A stretch of DNA of 12,314 nucleotides from Bacillota bacterium (GCA_023392995.1 JAEWMZ010000490.1:1-12314); one strand, 5' to 3'; positions 1 through 5,996 are shown, counted from the stretch's first letter. Numbers and translations are program-made. Notes: generated by a model from the sequence alone, not told the origin.

Positions 1-160
1 GTGCTATTTATTATAAAAAATGATGCAATGAATGACCATTCTGTAATAGATTCGCCTTAATCTGGACAACTAATTATAATTCTCTTACTTTCACAAATCA
101 AGCAAAAGATTAGTCTATCTCCTTGTCCTTTCCTTCATAATTGTAGTATTTTGTCGATAA
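1..160. other. Left-edge region, no supported gene
   Basis: This AT-rich stretch carries no convincing gene. One frame is open from base 1 to a TAA at 58-60 (19 codons), which could be the last codons of a gene entering from the left, but there is nothing in those residues to recognise. The rest is non-coding leader or trailer. A weak promoter-like pair (TTGTAG at 141-146, TATAAA at 162-167, 15-base spacer) lies just before the hairpin at 167-202 and is too poor to call. Confidence 0.4.
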
Positions 161-166
161 TTATAA

Positions 167-202
167 AAAAGATTGGATATTATATTATCAGTCCAATCTT
201 TT
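167..202. terminator. Hairpin upstream of the sigma factor, possible bidirectional terminator
   Basis: AAAAGATTGGA (167-177) and TCCAATCTTTT (192-202) form a perfect 11-bp inverted repeat with a 14-base loop. The A-run on one side and T-run on the other give it terminator character in both directions, although the stem is AT-rich and the T-run is short (four T). It most likely ends transcription of whatever lies to the left. The T-run overlaps a TTG at 201 that is in frame with the sigma factor, which argues against that TTG being a start codon. Confidence 0.5.
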
Positions 203-311
203 GCGTTTGAGTCATAAAAGAAAAATAAAGATAAGAGAACCCAAACTTTTTCGCTTCAACAGTTATCTATATAATGAAATTAAAAATGATACGTTCAGTA
301 AGAGAGGAACA

Positions 312-809
312 GTGAAGGGCTTGAACACTACAATTTACGATAAATTGATCGAACATATCCTGCAAAATCAAGATAAATTCTTCCGAATCGCCTACTGCTA
401 TGTTTACCAGAAGGAAGCAGCCATGGATATTGTGCAAAATGCTATTTGTAAAGCATTAGAGAATTATCCCGGCTTAAGAAATGAAAATGCAATAAAAACC
501 TGGTTTTACAGGATACTTATCAATGAATGCCTAACCTATCTGAGAAAATCAAAAAGAGAAATACTCTGCGAGCCCGGTGAAATCAAAGAAGATATCTATT
601 ATGAGGAAGCTTATGAAGCAAAGGCAGAGGTATATCAGCTGGTATGCAATTTGCCGGAGGAGATGAAGAGCATCATTCTATTGCATTATTTTGAAGAATT
701 AACATTAAAAGAGATATCCCAGGCCTTGGAGGTTAATCTTAATACGGTGAAAACCAGATTATACGCAGCTCTAAAACGCCTGAAGAAAAATATGGAGGTA
801 GAAGTATGA
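312..809 (+). CDS. sigV: ECF RNA polymerase sigma factor, SigV-like
   Basis: Extracytoplasmic-function sigma factor that should direct RNA polymerase to envelope-stress promoters while its anti-sigma partner is inactive. The protein has the two sigma domains: region 2 near the start (FFRIAYCYVYQKEAAMDIVQ, then WFYRILINECLTYLRK) and region 4 near the end, with a helix-turn-helix (LTLKEISQALEVNLNTVKTR). From memory it follows B. subtilis SigV closely, including the VKTRLYAALKRLK ending. The frame is open back to a TTG at 201, but that codon sits in a hairpin and the extra 37 residues are not sigma-like. GTG 312, preceded by AGAGAGGA (301-308), gives 165 residues, close to the usual length; the spacing is short, so TTG 321 is also possible. 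A TATAAT at 270-275 is a promoter candidate without a good -35 box. The stop overlaps the next start as ATGA, which indicates translational coupling. Confidence 0.88.
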   Translation: MKGLNTTIYDKLIEHILQNQDKFFRIAYCYVYQKEAAMDIVQNAICKALENYPGLRNENAIKTWFYRILINECLTYLRKSKREILCEPGEIKEDIYYEEAYEAKAEVYQLVCNLPEEMKSIILLHYFEELTLKEISQALEVNLNTVKTRLYAALKRLKKNMEVEV

Positions 810-1768
810 GGAAAATAGAAGAGGGTAAAGAGATTTATGATAAGATTAAAGTACCAGAGGAGATGAAGAAAAAAACGGAGGATCAGATTAATAGCTTCAT
901 TAAGGCTCCCACTAGCCGAAAAAGAAGAATATCATACTTACAATATGGAACAGCCGCAGCTGCTGTCCTGGTTTTGTGCTTTACGGCAGGCCTAAACTCC
1001 AGCGAAGTCTTTGCTATGAGTGCAGCTAAATTACCCATCGTGGGAAGCATTGCCAAGGTATTAACCGTGCGTTCCTATGAAAGTTCGGAAGATAATAAGA
1101 ATATTACGGTCAAGGTACCTGAGGTGGTAGTTAATGAGACTCCGGATACCGCTATTGAATCATCTGCAAATGGTGCCGTTAACAGCATAGAAAATCAGGA
1201 TGGAAAAGCGAATCCGACAGAGACCCCATCAATTGTAGCTGATGTAAATACAGAGATTGAGAAAATAGTGAAGAATTACCTGGAGGATGCAAAGAAGCGA
1301 ATGCAGGCGGATAAGGAGGCCTTTCTTGAAACAGGAGGAACGAAAGAGGAATGGGAGAAAAGAGACCTTACCATTAATGTTGATTATAAAATACAGTATC
1401 AACAGGGCGATATTCTATCACTCATGCTTACCGCAGATGAAAGCTGGTATGGAGCCTATGATTTAGCGTATTTCTTTAATATTGATCTTGGTAAAAACAA
1501 GCAACTGACGCTGAAGGATGTTTTAGGTGAAGATTATGTGACCATTGCCAATAACAGTATTATAAAACAAATGAAGGAAAGAGCAGCCGATAATTCTGAC
1601 TTTATTTATTGGGGAGTTACAGATCGAAACAGTTCGTTTGATGGGTTTGTTACGGTGGATGAGAATACAAAATTCTATCTGAATAAGGATGGAAAGCCGG
1701 TGGTATATTTTGATAAATATGAAGTGGCTCCGGGATTTATGGGAGCCCAAGAATTTGTAATTGAATAG
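806..1768 (+). CDS. rsiV: Anti-sigma factor RsiV-like, DUF3298/RsiV domain
   Basis: Single-pass membrane anti-sigma factor paired with the sigma factor it overlaps by four bases. GGAGG lies 7 bases before the ATG. Residues 1-45 are a charged cytoplasmic segment expected to hold the sigma factor. Residues about 46-64 form the membrane helix, followed by VFA/MS at 68-72, which resembles a signal peptidase site. A Ser/Thr/Asn-rich linker (about 95-145) leads to an extracellular DUF3298-type domain (about 150-320). The AMSAAKLPIVGSIAKVLT stretch after the membrane and the YFDKYEVAPGFMGAQEF ending match B. subtilis RsiV as I remember it. In that system lysozyme binds RsiV, signal peptidase and then RasP cleave it, and SigV is freed to raise lysozyme resistance. 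Here the protein stops soon after the EVAPG motif, so the C-terminus appears shorter than in Bacillus. Lysozyme sensing is inferred from family, and no target genes are visible nearby. Confidence 0.87.
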   Translation: MRKIEEGKEIYDKIKVPEEMKKKTEDQINSFIKAPTSRKRRISYLQYGTAAAAVLVLCFTAGLNSSEVFAMSAAKLPIVGSIAKVLTVRSYESSEDNKNITVKVPEVVVNETPDTAIESSANGAVNSIENQDGKANPTETPSIVADVNTEIEKIVKNYLEDAKKRMQADKEAFLETGGTKEEWEKRDLTINVDYKIQYQQGDILSLMLTADESWYGAYDLAYFFNIDLGKNKQLTLKDVLGEDYVTIANNSIIKQMKERAADNSDFIYWGVTDRNSSFDGFVTVDENTKFYLNKDGKPVVYFDKYEVAPGFMGAQEFVIE

Positions 1769-1818
1769 CGCGAAAGACAGAGTATTTCACTTCCCGCACT
1801 CCACCACCTATAAATCGA

Positions 1819-2013
1819 ATGTCAGTTAGGGTGAAAAGTAGAGCATTCAGCCCGGCACAAATAGCTTTCAGCCAGATCCTAGGATTTCGAGTGGAATTTA
1901 TCTCATATCCCTCGTATAATAAAACTGAGGATATGAAACCGAATATCATTGCGAAATTTAAAGAGATGCAAATGCTCTCAATTACGGAAATGCGAAGGAG
2001 GCTATTATATTGA
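1819..2013 (+). CDS. Doubtful 64-codon reading frame before the Nudix gene
   Basis: An open frame of 64 codons whose TGA (2011-2013) overlaps the TTG start of the Nudix gene. No ribosome binding site precedes its ATG, and I recognise no family. The tail (AKFKEMQMLSITEMRRRLLY) looks amphipathic and charged, but this part of the DNA also holds the Nudix ribosome binding site. An imperfect inverted repeat (CATATCC at 1904-1910, GGATATG at 1929-1935) lies inside it and is not followed by T. It may be chance, a decayed fragment, or a small coupled gene; chance is the most likely. Confidence 0.15.
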   Translation: MSVRVKSRAFSPAQIAFSQILGFRVEFISYPSYNKTEDMKPNIIAKFKEMQMLSITEMRRRLLY

Positions 2014-2621
2014 AAAAGGAACAGTTTTCAAGTCGGCAGCCGAGATTCATAGGAGATGAAAAATACAGGAAATATGCGGTGTTGGTGCCTATGCTTGAAA
2101 TCTCGGGAACCGTATATTTTTTATTTGAAAAAAGATCGAATAAATTAAGACGTCAGCCAGGTGAAATATGCTTTCCGGGTGGCAAGCTTGAGCCAGGTGA
2201 ATCCTTGCAGGAATGTGCTGTACGAGAAACGATGGAAGAGCTGGAGCTTATACCTGAGCAAATAGAGGTGTTGGGGCCCGGAGATATCTATATATCACCC
2301 TTTAATCTCATGATACATTCCTACCTGGGGGTCATCAAGGACTATCAGAACACCTTTGGAACGGATGAAGTGGATGAAATTATTATGGTGCCGTTGGAAT
2401 ACTTTCGTGAGCATCCACCGGAGAAATATGAGAGTAAACTAGTGCATCAATTACCGGAGGATTTCCCCTATGAATGGATTCAGGGAGGGAAAACCTATCC
2501 CTGGTCAAAAGGTACTCATGATATTTTATTCTATCGGTATGAAAACTGGACGATCTGGGGGATGACCGCTCATATTCTTAAGTCGGCATTGGAATTGCTG
2601 GAGGAGTATGGGATAGTATAG
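2010..2621 (+). CDS. Nudix hydrolase, coenzyme A pyrophosphatase type
   Basis: Hydrolyses a nucleoside diphosphate linked to another moiety; the subfamily motif points to coenzyme A or its derivatives, giving a phosphopantetheine product and 3',5'-ADP. The Nudix box runs from G58 to L80: G58, E64, R72-E73 and the metal-binding E76-E77 are all present, and the usual glycine near the end is replaced by Glu79. Just before it, residues 38-58 (LFEKRSNKLRRQPGEICFPG and the next G) match the NuCoA/UPF0035 signature of CoA pyrophosphatases. At 203 residues the length is normal. The start is TTG 2010, chosen because AAGGAGG ends eight or nine bases upstream and no better in-frame start exists. It appears to stand alone: the gaps on both sides hold no clear terminator or promoter. 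Confidence 0.85.
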   Translation: MKKEQFSSRQPRFIGDEKYRKYAVLVPMLEISGTVYFLFEKRSNKLRRQPGEICFPGGKLEPGESLQECAVRETMEELELIPEQIEVLGPGDIYISPFNLMIHSYLGVIKDYQNTFGTDEVDEIIMVPLEYFREHPPEKYESKLVHQLPEDFPYEWIQGGKTYPWSKGTHDILFYRYENWTIWGMTAHILKSALELLEEYGIV

Positions 2622-2908
2622 ACTGTTATTCGCGGATAAAAAGGATAATGTGGAAATCTATGCCGGAAATTTATCCAATAGTGGATAAACCTCTGAAATA
2701 AAAAGAAGTTACATTATTGGAGGGAGAAGAAGCGGAGAATCCTTGCTGGATTTGAGACAAATGAAATTTTGTGACTATAATGTGTTATTCGTTAGATGAT
2801 CATATATGAGCAGAGAAGCATACATCTTCTGAGAAAAGGAGAGCTTGGAATATTTGACGGGATATCGATCATAATAAGGTTAAAATACCGTTATCAAAGG
2901 AGTTTAAC
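2622..2908. other. Intergenic region before the reductase
   Basis: No supported gene. A small perfect inverted repeat (TTTATCC at 2670-2676, GGATAAA at 2683-2689, 6-base loop) lies after the Nudix stop but has no T-run, so it is not a clear terminator. A TTGACG at 2854-2859 and an AT-rich block at 2870-2886 may be promoter parts for the reductase, but no -10 box falls at a normal distance. Confidence 0.4.
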
Positions 2909-3784
2909 ATGGATTTTAATTTTATTCAATCATTTCCTAAAACTGTCCCCGAGCAGCATCAAAATCAACAGCCCGGATTAAATAATGAAATGAATCCTAA
3001 GCCGATTGATCAGGAACCAGAGTATGTCTCTGCGAATAAACTAACCGGTAAAGTAGCTTTAATTACCGGTGGAGACAGCGGAATCGGAAGAGCTGTTGCA
3101 ATTGCTTTCGCCAGAGAGGGCGCAGACATTGCTATTGTATATCTGAGCGAACATGAGGACGCCAAAGAGACGAAAGCAATCCTTGAAGGTATCGGCAGAA
3201 GGTGCCTCCTCTGCAGTGGGGATATTGGAGAAGAGTCTTTTTCTGCTAAGGTGACGAACCAAATAATTAATGAGCTGGGGAGGATTGATATTCTTGTTAA
3301 CAATGCGGCGGAGCAGCATCCCCAGAATAGTATTTTAGACATTACCAAGGAACAGTTGGAGCGAACCTTTCAAACGAATATCTTTGGAATGTTTTATTTG
3401 ACTAAGGCGGTGCTGCCTCATTTAACAGATGGAAGCGCTATCATCAACACTACCTCCATCACTGCCTTTAAGGGACATGAGACGTTGCTTGATTACTCGG
3501 CAAGCAAAGGAGCAATCTTAGCATTTACACGTTCCCTTGCTCTCAATCTGGCCGAGAAGAATATCAGGGTCAATGCAGTGGCACCGGGCCCGATATGGAC
3601 GCCGTTAATCCCTTCCACCTTTAGCAAGCAGGAGGTGGGTAAATTCGGCGGCAATACCCCCATGGGAAGACCGGGACAACCCGTGGAGCTGGCAAAAGCA
3701 TACGTATACCTGGCCTCTGGAGATTCCTCCTATGTAACCGGACAGACCCTCCATGTGAATGGGGGAGAGATCGTAAATGGTTAA
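2909..3784 (+). CDS. Short-chain dehydrogenase/reductase, GS39/YhdF-like
   Basis: NAD(P)-dependent classical-type SDR. Residues 1-45 form an extension (FPKTVPEQHQNQQPG, then EMNPKPID) typical of the subfamily that includes B. subtilis general stress protein 39 (YdaD), YhdF and YhxC, as I recall it. The Rossmann fold follows: the cofactor loop TGGDSGIG (53-60), GDI around Asp105, NNAAE (131-135), catalytic Ser183, Tyr196 and Lys200 in YSASK, and PGPIWT (226-231). The C-terminal YVTGQTLHVNGG is the usual SDR ending. At 291 residues it has the family's length. AAAGGAG is 6 bases before the ATG. Substrate is unknown; relatives are often annotated as general stress or glucose/ribitol dehydrogenases on weak grounds. 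It seems to be a single-gene unit. Confidence 0.9.
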   Translation: MDFNFIQSFPKTVPEQHQNQQPGLNNEMNPKPIDQEPEYVSANKLTGKVALITGGDSGIGRAVAIAFAREGADIAIVYLSEHEDAKETKAILEGIGRRCLLCSGDIGEESFSAKVTNQIINELGRIDILVNNAAEQHPQNSILDITKEQLERTFQTNIFGMFYLTKAVLPHLTDGSAIINTTSITAFKGHETLLDYSASKGAILAFTRSLALNLAEKNIRVNAVAPGPIWTPLIPSTFSKQEVGKFGGNTPMGRPGQPVELAKAYVYLASGDSSYVTGQTLHVNGGEIVNG

Positions 3785-3811
3785 AGAACAATAGCTTCAG
3801 TTGTAGTATTT

Positions 3812-3916
3812 ACAAATTTATGTTGATCAAGAAGCTTTATACTGCACCATCTGTAATTTGTTAACTTCATATTTCACAAATTTATATTGATTATATTGAT
3901 CATATTGATCAAGAAG
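3812..3916. repeat. Short direct repeats, ACAAATTTAT(A/G)TTGAT and a 9-bp tandem
   Basis: The 16-base word ACAAATTTATRTTGAT occurs at 3812-3827 and 3876-3891, differing at one base. The second copy runs into three tandem 9-mers (TATATTGAT, TATATTGAT, CATATTGAT; 3883-3909). Both copies lead into GATCAAGAAG (3824-3833 region and 3907-3916). The same word begins the units of the tandem array at 5724-5928, so the two loci probably share a repeat family. No gene is present here. Confidence 0.6.
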
Positions 3917-3921
3917 GAACA

Positions 3922-4005
3922 GAAGCTGCCCGGGGCTGAGGCTGTGTGATGATAACCTGCATTTTGGCAAAAGTTATCCGCAGAGCAACAGATCCGGGCA
4001 GCTTT
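3922..4005 (+). terminator. Long structured inverted repeat, possible terminator or small RNA
   Basis: AAGCTGCCCGG (3923-3933) pairs perfectly with CCGGGCAGCTT (3994-4004), an 11-bp GC-rich outer stem around a 60-base insert. Inside it a second stem, GATAAC (3951-3956) with GTTATC (3973-3978), is capped by TGC/GCA (3958-3960, 3967-3969). After the outer stem the DNA reads TTTCCTTT, a poor but real T-rich tail. It is the only terminator candidate after the reductase. The nested structure is larger than a normal terminator, so a structured RNA or palindromic repeat element is also possible. Confidence 0.5.
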
Positions 4006-4084
4006 CCTTTACTGCCCCAGAGGATTCCTTGCAGTAAATGAGTTAGGGTGGGTCTGAAAAAGAAGTACAAGCAGGAAAGAAAAA

Positions 4085-4101
4085 AATACTAAAATAGTAT
4101 T
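4085..4101. promoter_or_regulatory. Inverted repeat over the -35 box, candidate operator
   Basis: AATACTA (4085-4091) and TAGTATT (4095-4101) form a perfect 7-bp inverted repeat with a 3-base centre. Its right arm covers the first two bases of the -35 hexamer of the transporter promoter, so a protein bound here could block or tune initiation. No regulator can be named from the sequence, and AT-rich palindromes do arise by chance. Confidence 0.3.
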
Positions 4102-4128
4102 GACATTTGAAAGGAAAGGTATTAAGAT
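4100..4128 (+). promoter_or_regulatory. Sigma-A type promoter of the ABC transporter operon
   Basis: A consensus -35 box TTGACA (4100-4105) is followed after 17 bases by TAAGAT (4123-4128). Transcription should begin near 4135, giving a leader of about 220 bases before the first permease. This leader holds the cysteine-codon peptide and the terminator. Confidence 0.75.
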
Positions 4129-4184
4129 ATAAAACATATTAATTGTATATGAATTGTATATATTTATCAAAGGGGATGAATGAC

Positions 4185-4259
4185 ATGAGAGAAAATGCAA
4201 ACAATTTCAATCAGCTGATGGCCTGCTGCTGTCTGGTGCTTTACTACGAACCTATTTGA
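4185..4259 (+). CDS. Leader peptide, 24 residues with Cys-Cys-Cys
   Basis: A 24-codon frame beginning ATG 4185 and ending TGA 4257-4259, with AAAGGGG (4169-4175) nine bases upstream. An in-frame ATG at 4176 abuts the ribosome binding site and is unlikely to be used. Codons 14-16 are TGC TGC TGT (4224-4232), three cysteines in a row, flanked by LMA and LVLYYEP. Cysteine is rare in most proteins, so three adjacent codons in a tiny frame between a promoter and a terminator, ahead of an amino acid transporter, strongly suggest a regulatory leader peptide rather than a functional protein. Two adjacent Tyr codons (20-21) are a weaker alternative sensing site. Confidence 0.72.
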   Translation: MRENANNFNQLMACCCLVLYYEPI

Positions 4260-4306
4260 TTTGCATTCATCCGCATGTTCTCACCTTGATTAATAATCTT
4301 TATATC

Positions 4307-4340
4307 AAAGAACAGACGTATGACGATGTCTGTTTTTTTT
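4307..4340 (+). terminator. Intrinsic terminator in the transporter leader
   Basis: AACAGAC (4311-4317) pairs with GTCTGTT (4328-4334), with two further inner pairs possible (G4318-T4327, T4319-A4326) and further outer pairing of 4307-4310 with the T-run through one G-T pair. Eight T follow (4333-4340). It lies 18 bases before the first permease start and after the leader peptide, so it must be conditional if the operon is to be expressed from the promoter at 4100. Confidence 0.8.
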
Positions 4341-4357
4341 ATGGGAAAGAGGAGACA

Positions 4358-5017
4358 ATGGATTTTGAATTTATAAGGGAATACACACCACTTTATGCAG
4401 AAGCGGCCATATTAACGCTGAATATTGCTGTGAAAGGAATCTTGATTTCAATTGGATTAGGGTTAATCTGCAGCCTGATCAGATATTTTAAAATACTTGT
4501 ATTAAATAGAATTACGATAATTTATATAGAGCTATCAAGAAATACACCTTTATTGATTCAATTGTTCTTTTTATATTTTGGGCTTCCGAAGCTGGGAATC
4601 GTTCTTAGCTCGGAGGCATGTGCAATCTTCGGGTTAGTATTTCTTGGGGGCAGCTACATGGCAGAAGCCTTCCGCAGCGGATTGGAGTCCATAGCAGCGA
4701 TACAGAAGGAGTCAGGACTCAGTGTGGGGTTAACCCAGCTCCAAGTGTTCCGCTACATCATATTACCCCAGGCAATTTCGGTGTCTATGCCGGCTTTTAG
4801 TGCTAATGTGATCTTTTTATTTAAGGAAACCTCCGTATTCAGTGCGGTTGCGCTGGCGGATCTAATGTTTGTAGCAAAGGATTTAATCGGACTTTACTAC
4901 AAGACAGATGAAGCTTTATTTATGTTGGTAATGGCTTATGCAATTATCTTATTACCTTTGTCATTGATATTCAGCATAATTGAGAGGAGGTTAAGGTATG
5001 CAGGATTTGGGATTTAA
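4358..5017 (+). CDS. Polar amino acid ABC transporter permease, first subunit
   Basis: Membrane subunit of the His/Glu/Gln/Arg/opine-family importers, expected to pair with the next permease and the ATPase encoded from 5997. The 219-residue protein has about five membrane segments (about 18-42, 54-74, 85-103, 142-165, 185-208). The EAA loop that contacts the ATPase spans about 102-140: AEAFRSGLESI, then GLSVGLTQLQVFRYIILPQA. The frame is open back to a TTG at 4256, but that region holds the leader stop and the terminator. ATG 4358 is preferred, with AAAGAGGAG ending 3 bases upstream, and it begins the conserved part of the protein. The 3' end overlaps the next permease by 20 bases. The leader and the binding protein suggest cysteine or cystine as substrate. 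Confidence 0.92.
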   Translation: MDFEFIREYTPLYAEAAILTLNIAVKGILISIGLGLICSLIRYFKILVLNRITIIYIELSRNTPLLIQLFFLYFGLPKLGIVLSSEACAIFGLVFLGGSYMAEAFRSGLESIAAIQKESGLSVGLTQLQVFRYIILPQAISVSMPAFSANVIFLFKETSVFSAVALADLMFVAKDLIGLYYKTDEALFMLVMAYAIILLPLSLIFSIIERRLRYAGFGI

Positions 5018-5675
5018 TTTATTTTTTCAGGGCAGGAATTTTGTCAGAATTTTAGAAGGCTTGTGGGTAACGATCAGTATTTCTTTCATAGCGGTGATTA
5101 TTTCAATCTTCCTGGGGATTCTCATGGGAATGCTGATGTCATTGAAGAATCCGGTTACCAAAGTGATTACCAGAGCATATCTGGAGTTTATACGAATTAT
5201 GCCTCAGTTGGTGCTGCTTTTTCTGGTTTATTTCGGAGTAACAAAGACCTTTCATATTAACTTATCCGGGGAAGTATCCGCGGTTATCGTATTTACCATG
5301 TGGGGAACGGCAGAAATGGGAGATTTGGTCAGAGGAGCACTGGCTTCCATTCCGAAGCATCAGTATGAGAGTGGCAAAGCCATTGGGCTGACGGGAGCCC
5401 AGACCTATATCCATATCATTATTCCTCAGACCATAAGGCGCTTAATTCCTCTGGCAATTAATCTGGTTACCAGAATGATTAAAACAACCTCATTAATAGT
5501 ATTAATTGGTGTAGTAGAGGTGGTAAAAGTAGGTCAGCAGATCATTGAGGCCTCCCGGTTAACAACTCCGACAGCCTCCTTATGGATCTATGGATTTATT
5601 TTCTTTTTATACTTTATCGTTTGTTACCCAATCTCCCGGCTTTCCGTTAGGTTAGAAAAGTTATGGGCGAATTAA
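4998..5675 (+). CDS. Polar amino acid ABC transporter permease, second subunit
   Basis: Second membrane subunit of the same importer, 225 residues. AGGAGG lies about 8 bases before the ATG and inside the end of the preceding permease, so the two should be translationally coupled and made in equal amounts. Hydrophobic segments lie at about 22-48, 68-84, 93-105, 148-175 and 194-212. The EAA loop is at 106-146 (EMGDLVRGALASIPKHQYES, then GKAIGLTGAQTYIHIIIPQT), a textbook match. Its sequence differs clearly from the first permease, so they are a heterodimer rather than a recent duplication. A 321-base gap with a tandem repeat array separates it from the ATPase gene. Confidence 0.92.
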   Translation: MQDLGFNLFFQGRNFVRILEGLWVTISISFIAVIISIFLGILMGMLMSLKNPVTKVITRAYLEFIRIMPQLVLLFLVYFGVTKTFHINLSGEVSAVIVFTMWGTAEMGDLVRGALASIPKHQYESGKAIGLTGAQTYIHIIIPQTIRRLIPLAINLVTRMIKTTSLIVLIGVVEVVKVGQQIIEASRLTTPTASLWIYGFIFFLYFIVCYPISRLSVRLEKLWAN

Positions 5676-5723
5676 GTCCTTCGCCACTTGCCGAAAAGAA
5701 TTGCAGGGACGCAGTTGGAATTC

Positions 5724-5928
5724 ATTCAGGAAACGTAATCTGATTCAGCAGGAAGCAGAATTTAACTCGATCAGGAAGCAGAATTTATTTTGATCAGGAA
5801 CTAGAATTTATTTCGGTCAAGAAACAGAATCTAATTCGATTAGGAAGTAGAATTTATTCGATTAGGAAGTATAATTTATTTCGACTATGAAGCAGAATTT
5901 ATTTTACTCAAGAAGCGTTAGCTACTTT
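5724..5928. repeat. Degenerate tandem array, nine units of about 23 bp
   Basis: Nine head-to-tail units begin at 5724, 5746, 5769, 5792, 5815, 5838, 5860, 5883 and 5906. All are 23 bp except the first and sixth (22 bp). The core is GATCAGGAAGCAGAATTTAT followed by TTC or TTT. Inner units differ from the core at a few positions; the first and last are the most diverged, as expected of an array that grows in the middle. The 23-bp period is not a multiple of three, stops occur in the frames, and no protein is encoded. The array fills most of the gap between permease and ATPase genes. It could be a protein-binding array, an RNA-level spacer affecting the downstream genes, or a slippage product. 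Confidence 0.85.
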
Positions 5929-5945
5929 ATAAATGGGGAAATAGA

Positions 5946-5996
5946 ATGGGACATACGATATTACCGACATCATTTACATTAAAACTGGAAAGGTAA
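5946..5996 (+). CDS. Possible 16-codon coupling frame before the ATPase
   Basis: ATG 5946 is preceded by GGGGAA (5935-5940) and opens a 16-codon frame (MGHTILPTSFTLKLER) whose TAA at 5994-5996 directly abuts the GTG 5997 start of the ATPase frame. The ATPase start has a poor ribosome binding site of its own, so ribosomes ending here might restart on it. No homology is recognised, and the arrangement could be chance. Confidence 0.25.
   Translation: MGHTILPTSFTLKLER

Larger units (their letters stand above)
4135..4357 (+). promoter_or_regulatory. Cysteine-codon attenuator leader of the transporter operon
   Basis: The leader combines a small translated frame (4185-4259), a terminator (4307-4340) and helices that cannot all form at once. 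A candidate antiterminator pairs TGTTCT (4276-4281) with AGAACA (4309-4314), stacked on TTGAT (4286-4290) with ATCAA (4304-4308); it takes away part of the terminator's left arm. A candidate anti-antiterminator pairs GGTG (4235-4238) with CACC (4282-4285) and GAAC (4248-4251) with GTTC (4277-4280). A ribosome stalled at the cysteine codons (4224-4232) would cover GGTG and favour the antiterminator, so low Cys-tRNA should switch the operon on. Separately, GGATGAATG (4174-4182), between the ribosome binding site and start of the leader frame, is fully complementary to CATTCATCC (4264-4272) and could mask translation. The pairings are read by eye; the mechanism is inferred. Confidence 0.65.

Noticed and set aside
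201..311. N-terminal extension of the sigma factor from TTG 201
   Set aside because: The TTG lies in the T-run of a hairpin, has no ribosome binding site, and the 37 extra residues do not resemble a sigma factor.
580..643. Loss of the DxGxG box in the kinase as evidence of a dead enzyme
   Set aside because: The H-box, N-box and GNGLGLS motif are intact, and as I recall this kinase subgroup commonly lacks that box. The range given here is in protein residues of the kinase, not DNA bases.
2796..2981. 61-codon frame upstream of the reductase
   Set aside because: It overlaps the reductase start in another frame, has no ribosome binding site and matches nothing known to me.
3010..3348. Open frames on the minus strand within the reductase gene
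   Set aside because: They are shadows of a well-conserved gene on the plus strand, and the residues resemble no family.
4042..4060. AGGGTGG stretch resembling part of a T-box sequence
   Set aside because: The rest of the T-box bulge is absent and the site lies upstream of the TTGACA promoter, so it would not be in the leader RNA.
4256..4357. Longer permease beginning at TTG 4256
   Set aside because: The extension overlaps the leader stop and runs through the terminator; ATG 4358 has a ribosome binding site and begins the conserved protein.
5724..5928. The 23-bp array as a CRISPR array
   Set aside because: Units abut directly with no unique spacers between them, vary in sequence, and no cas gene is present.
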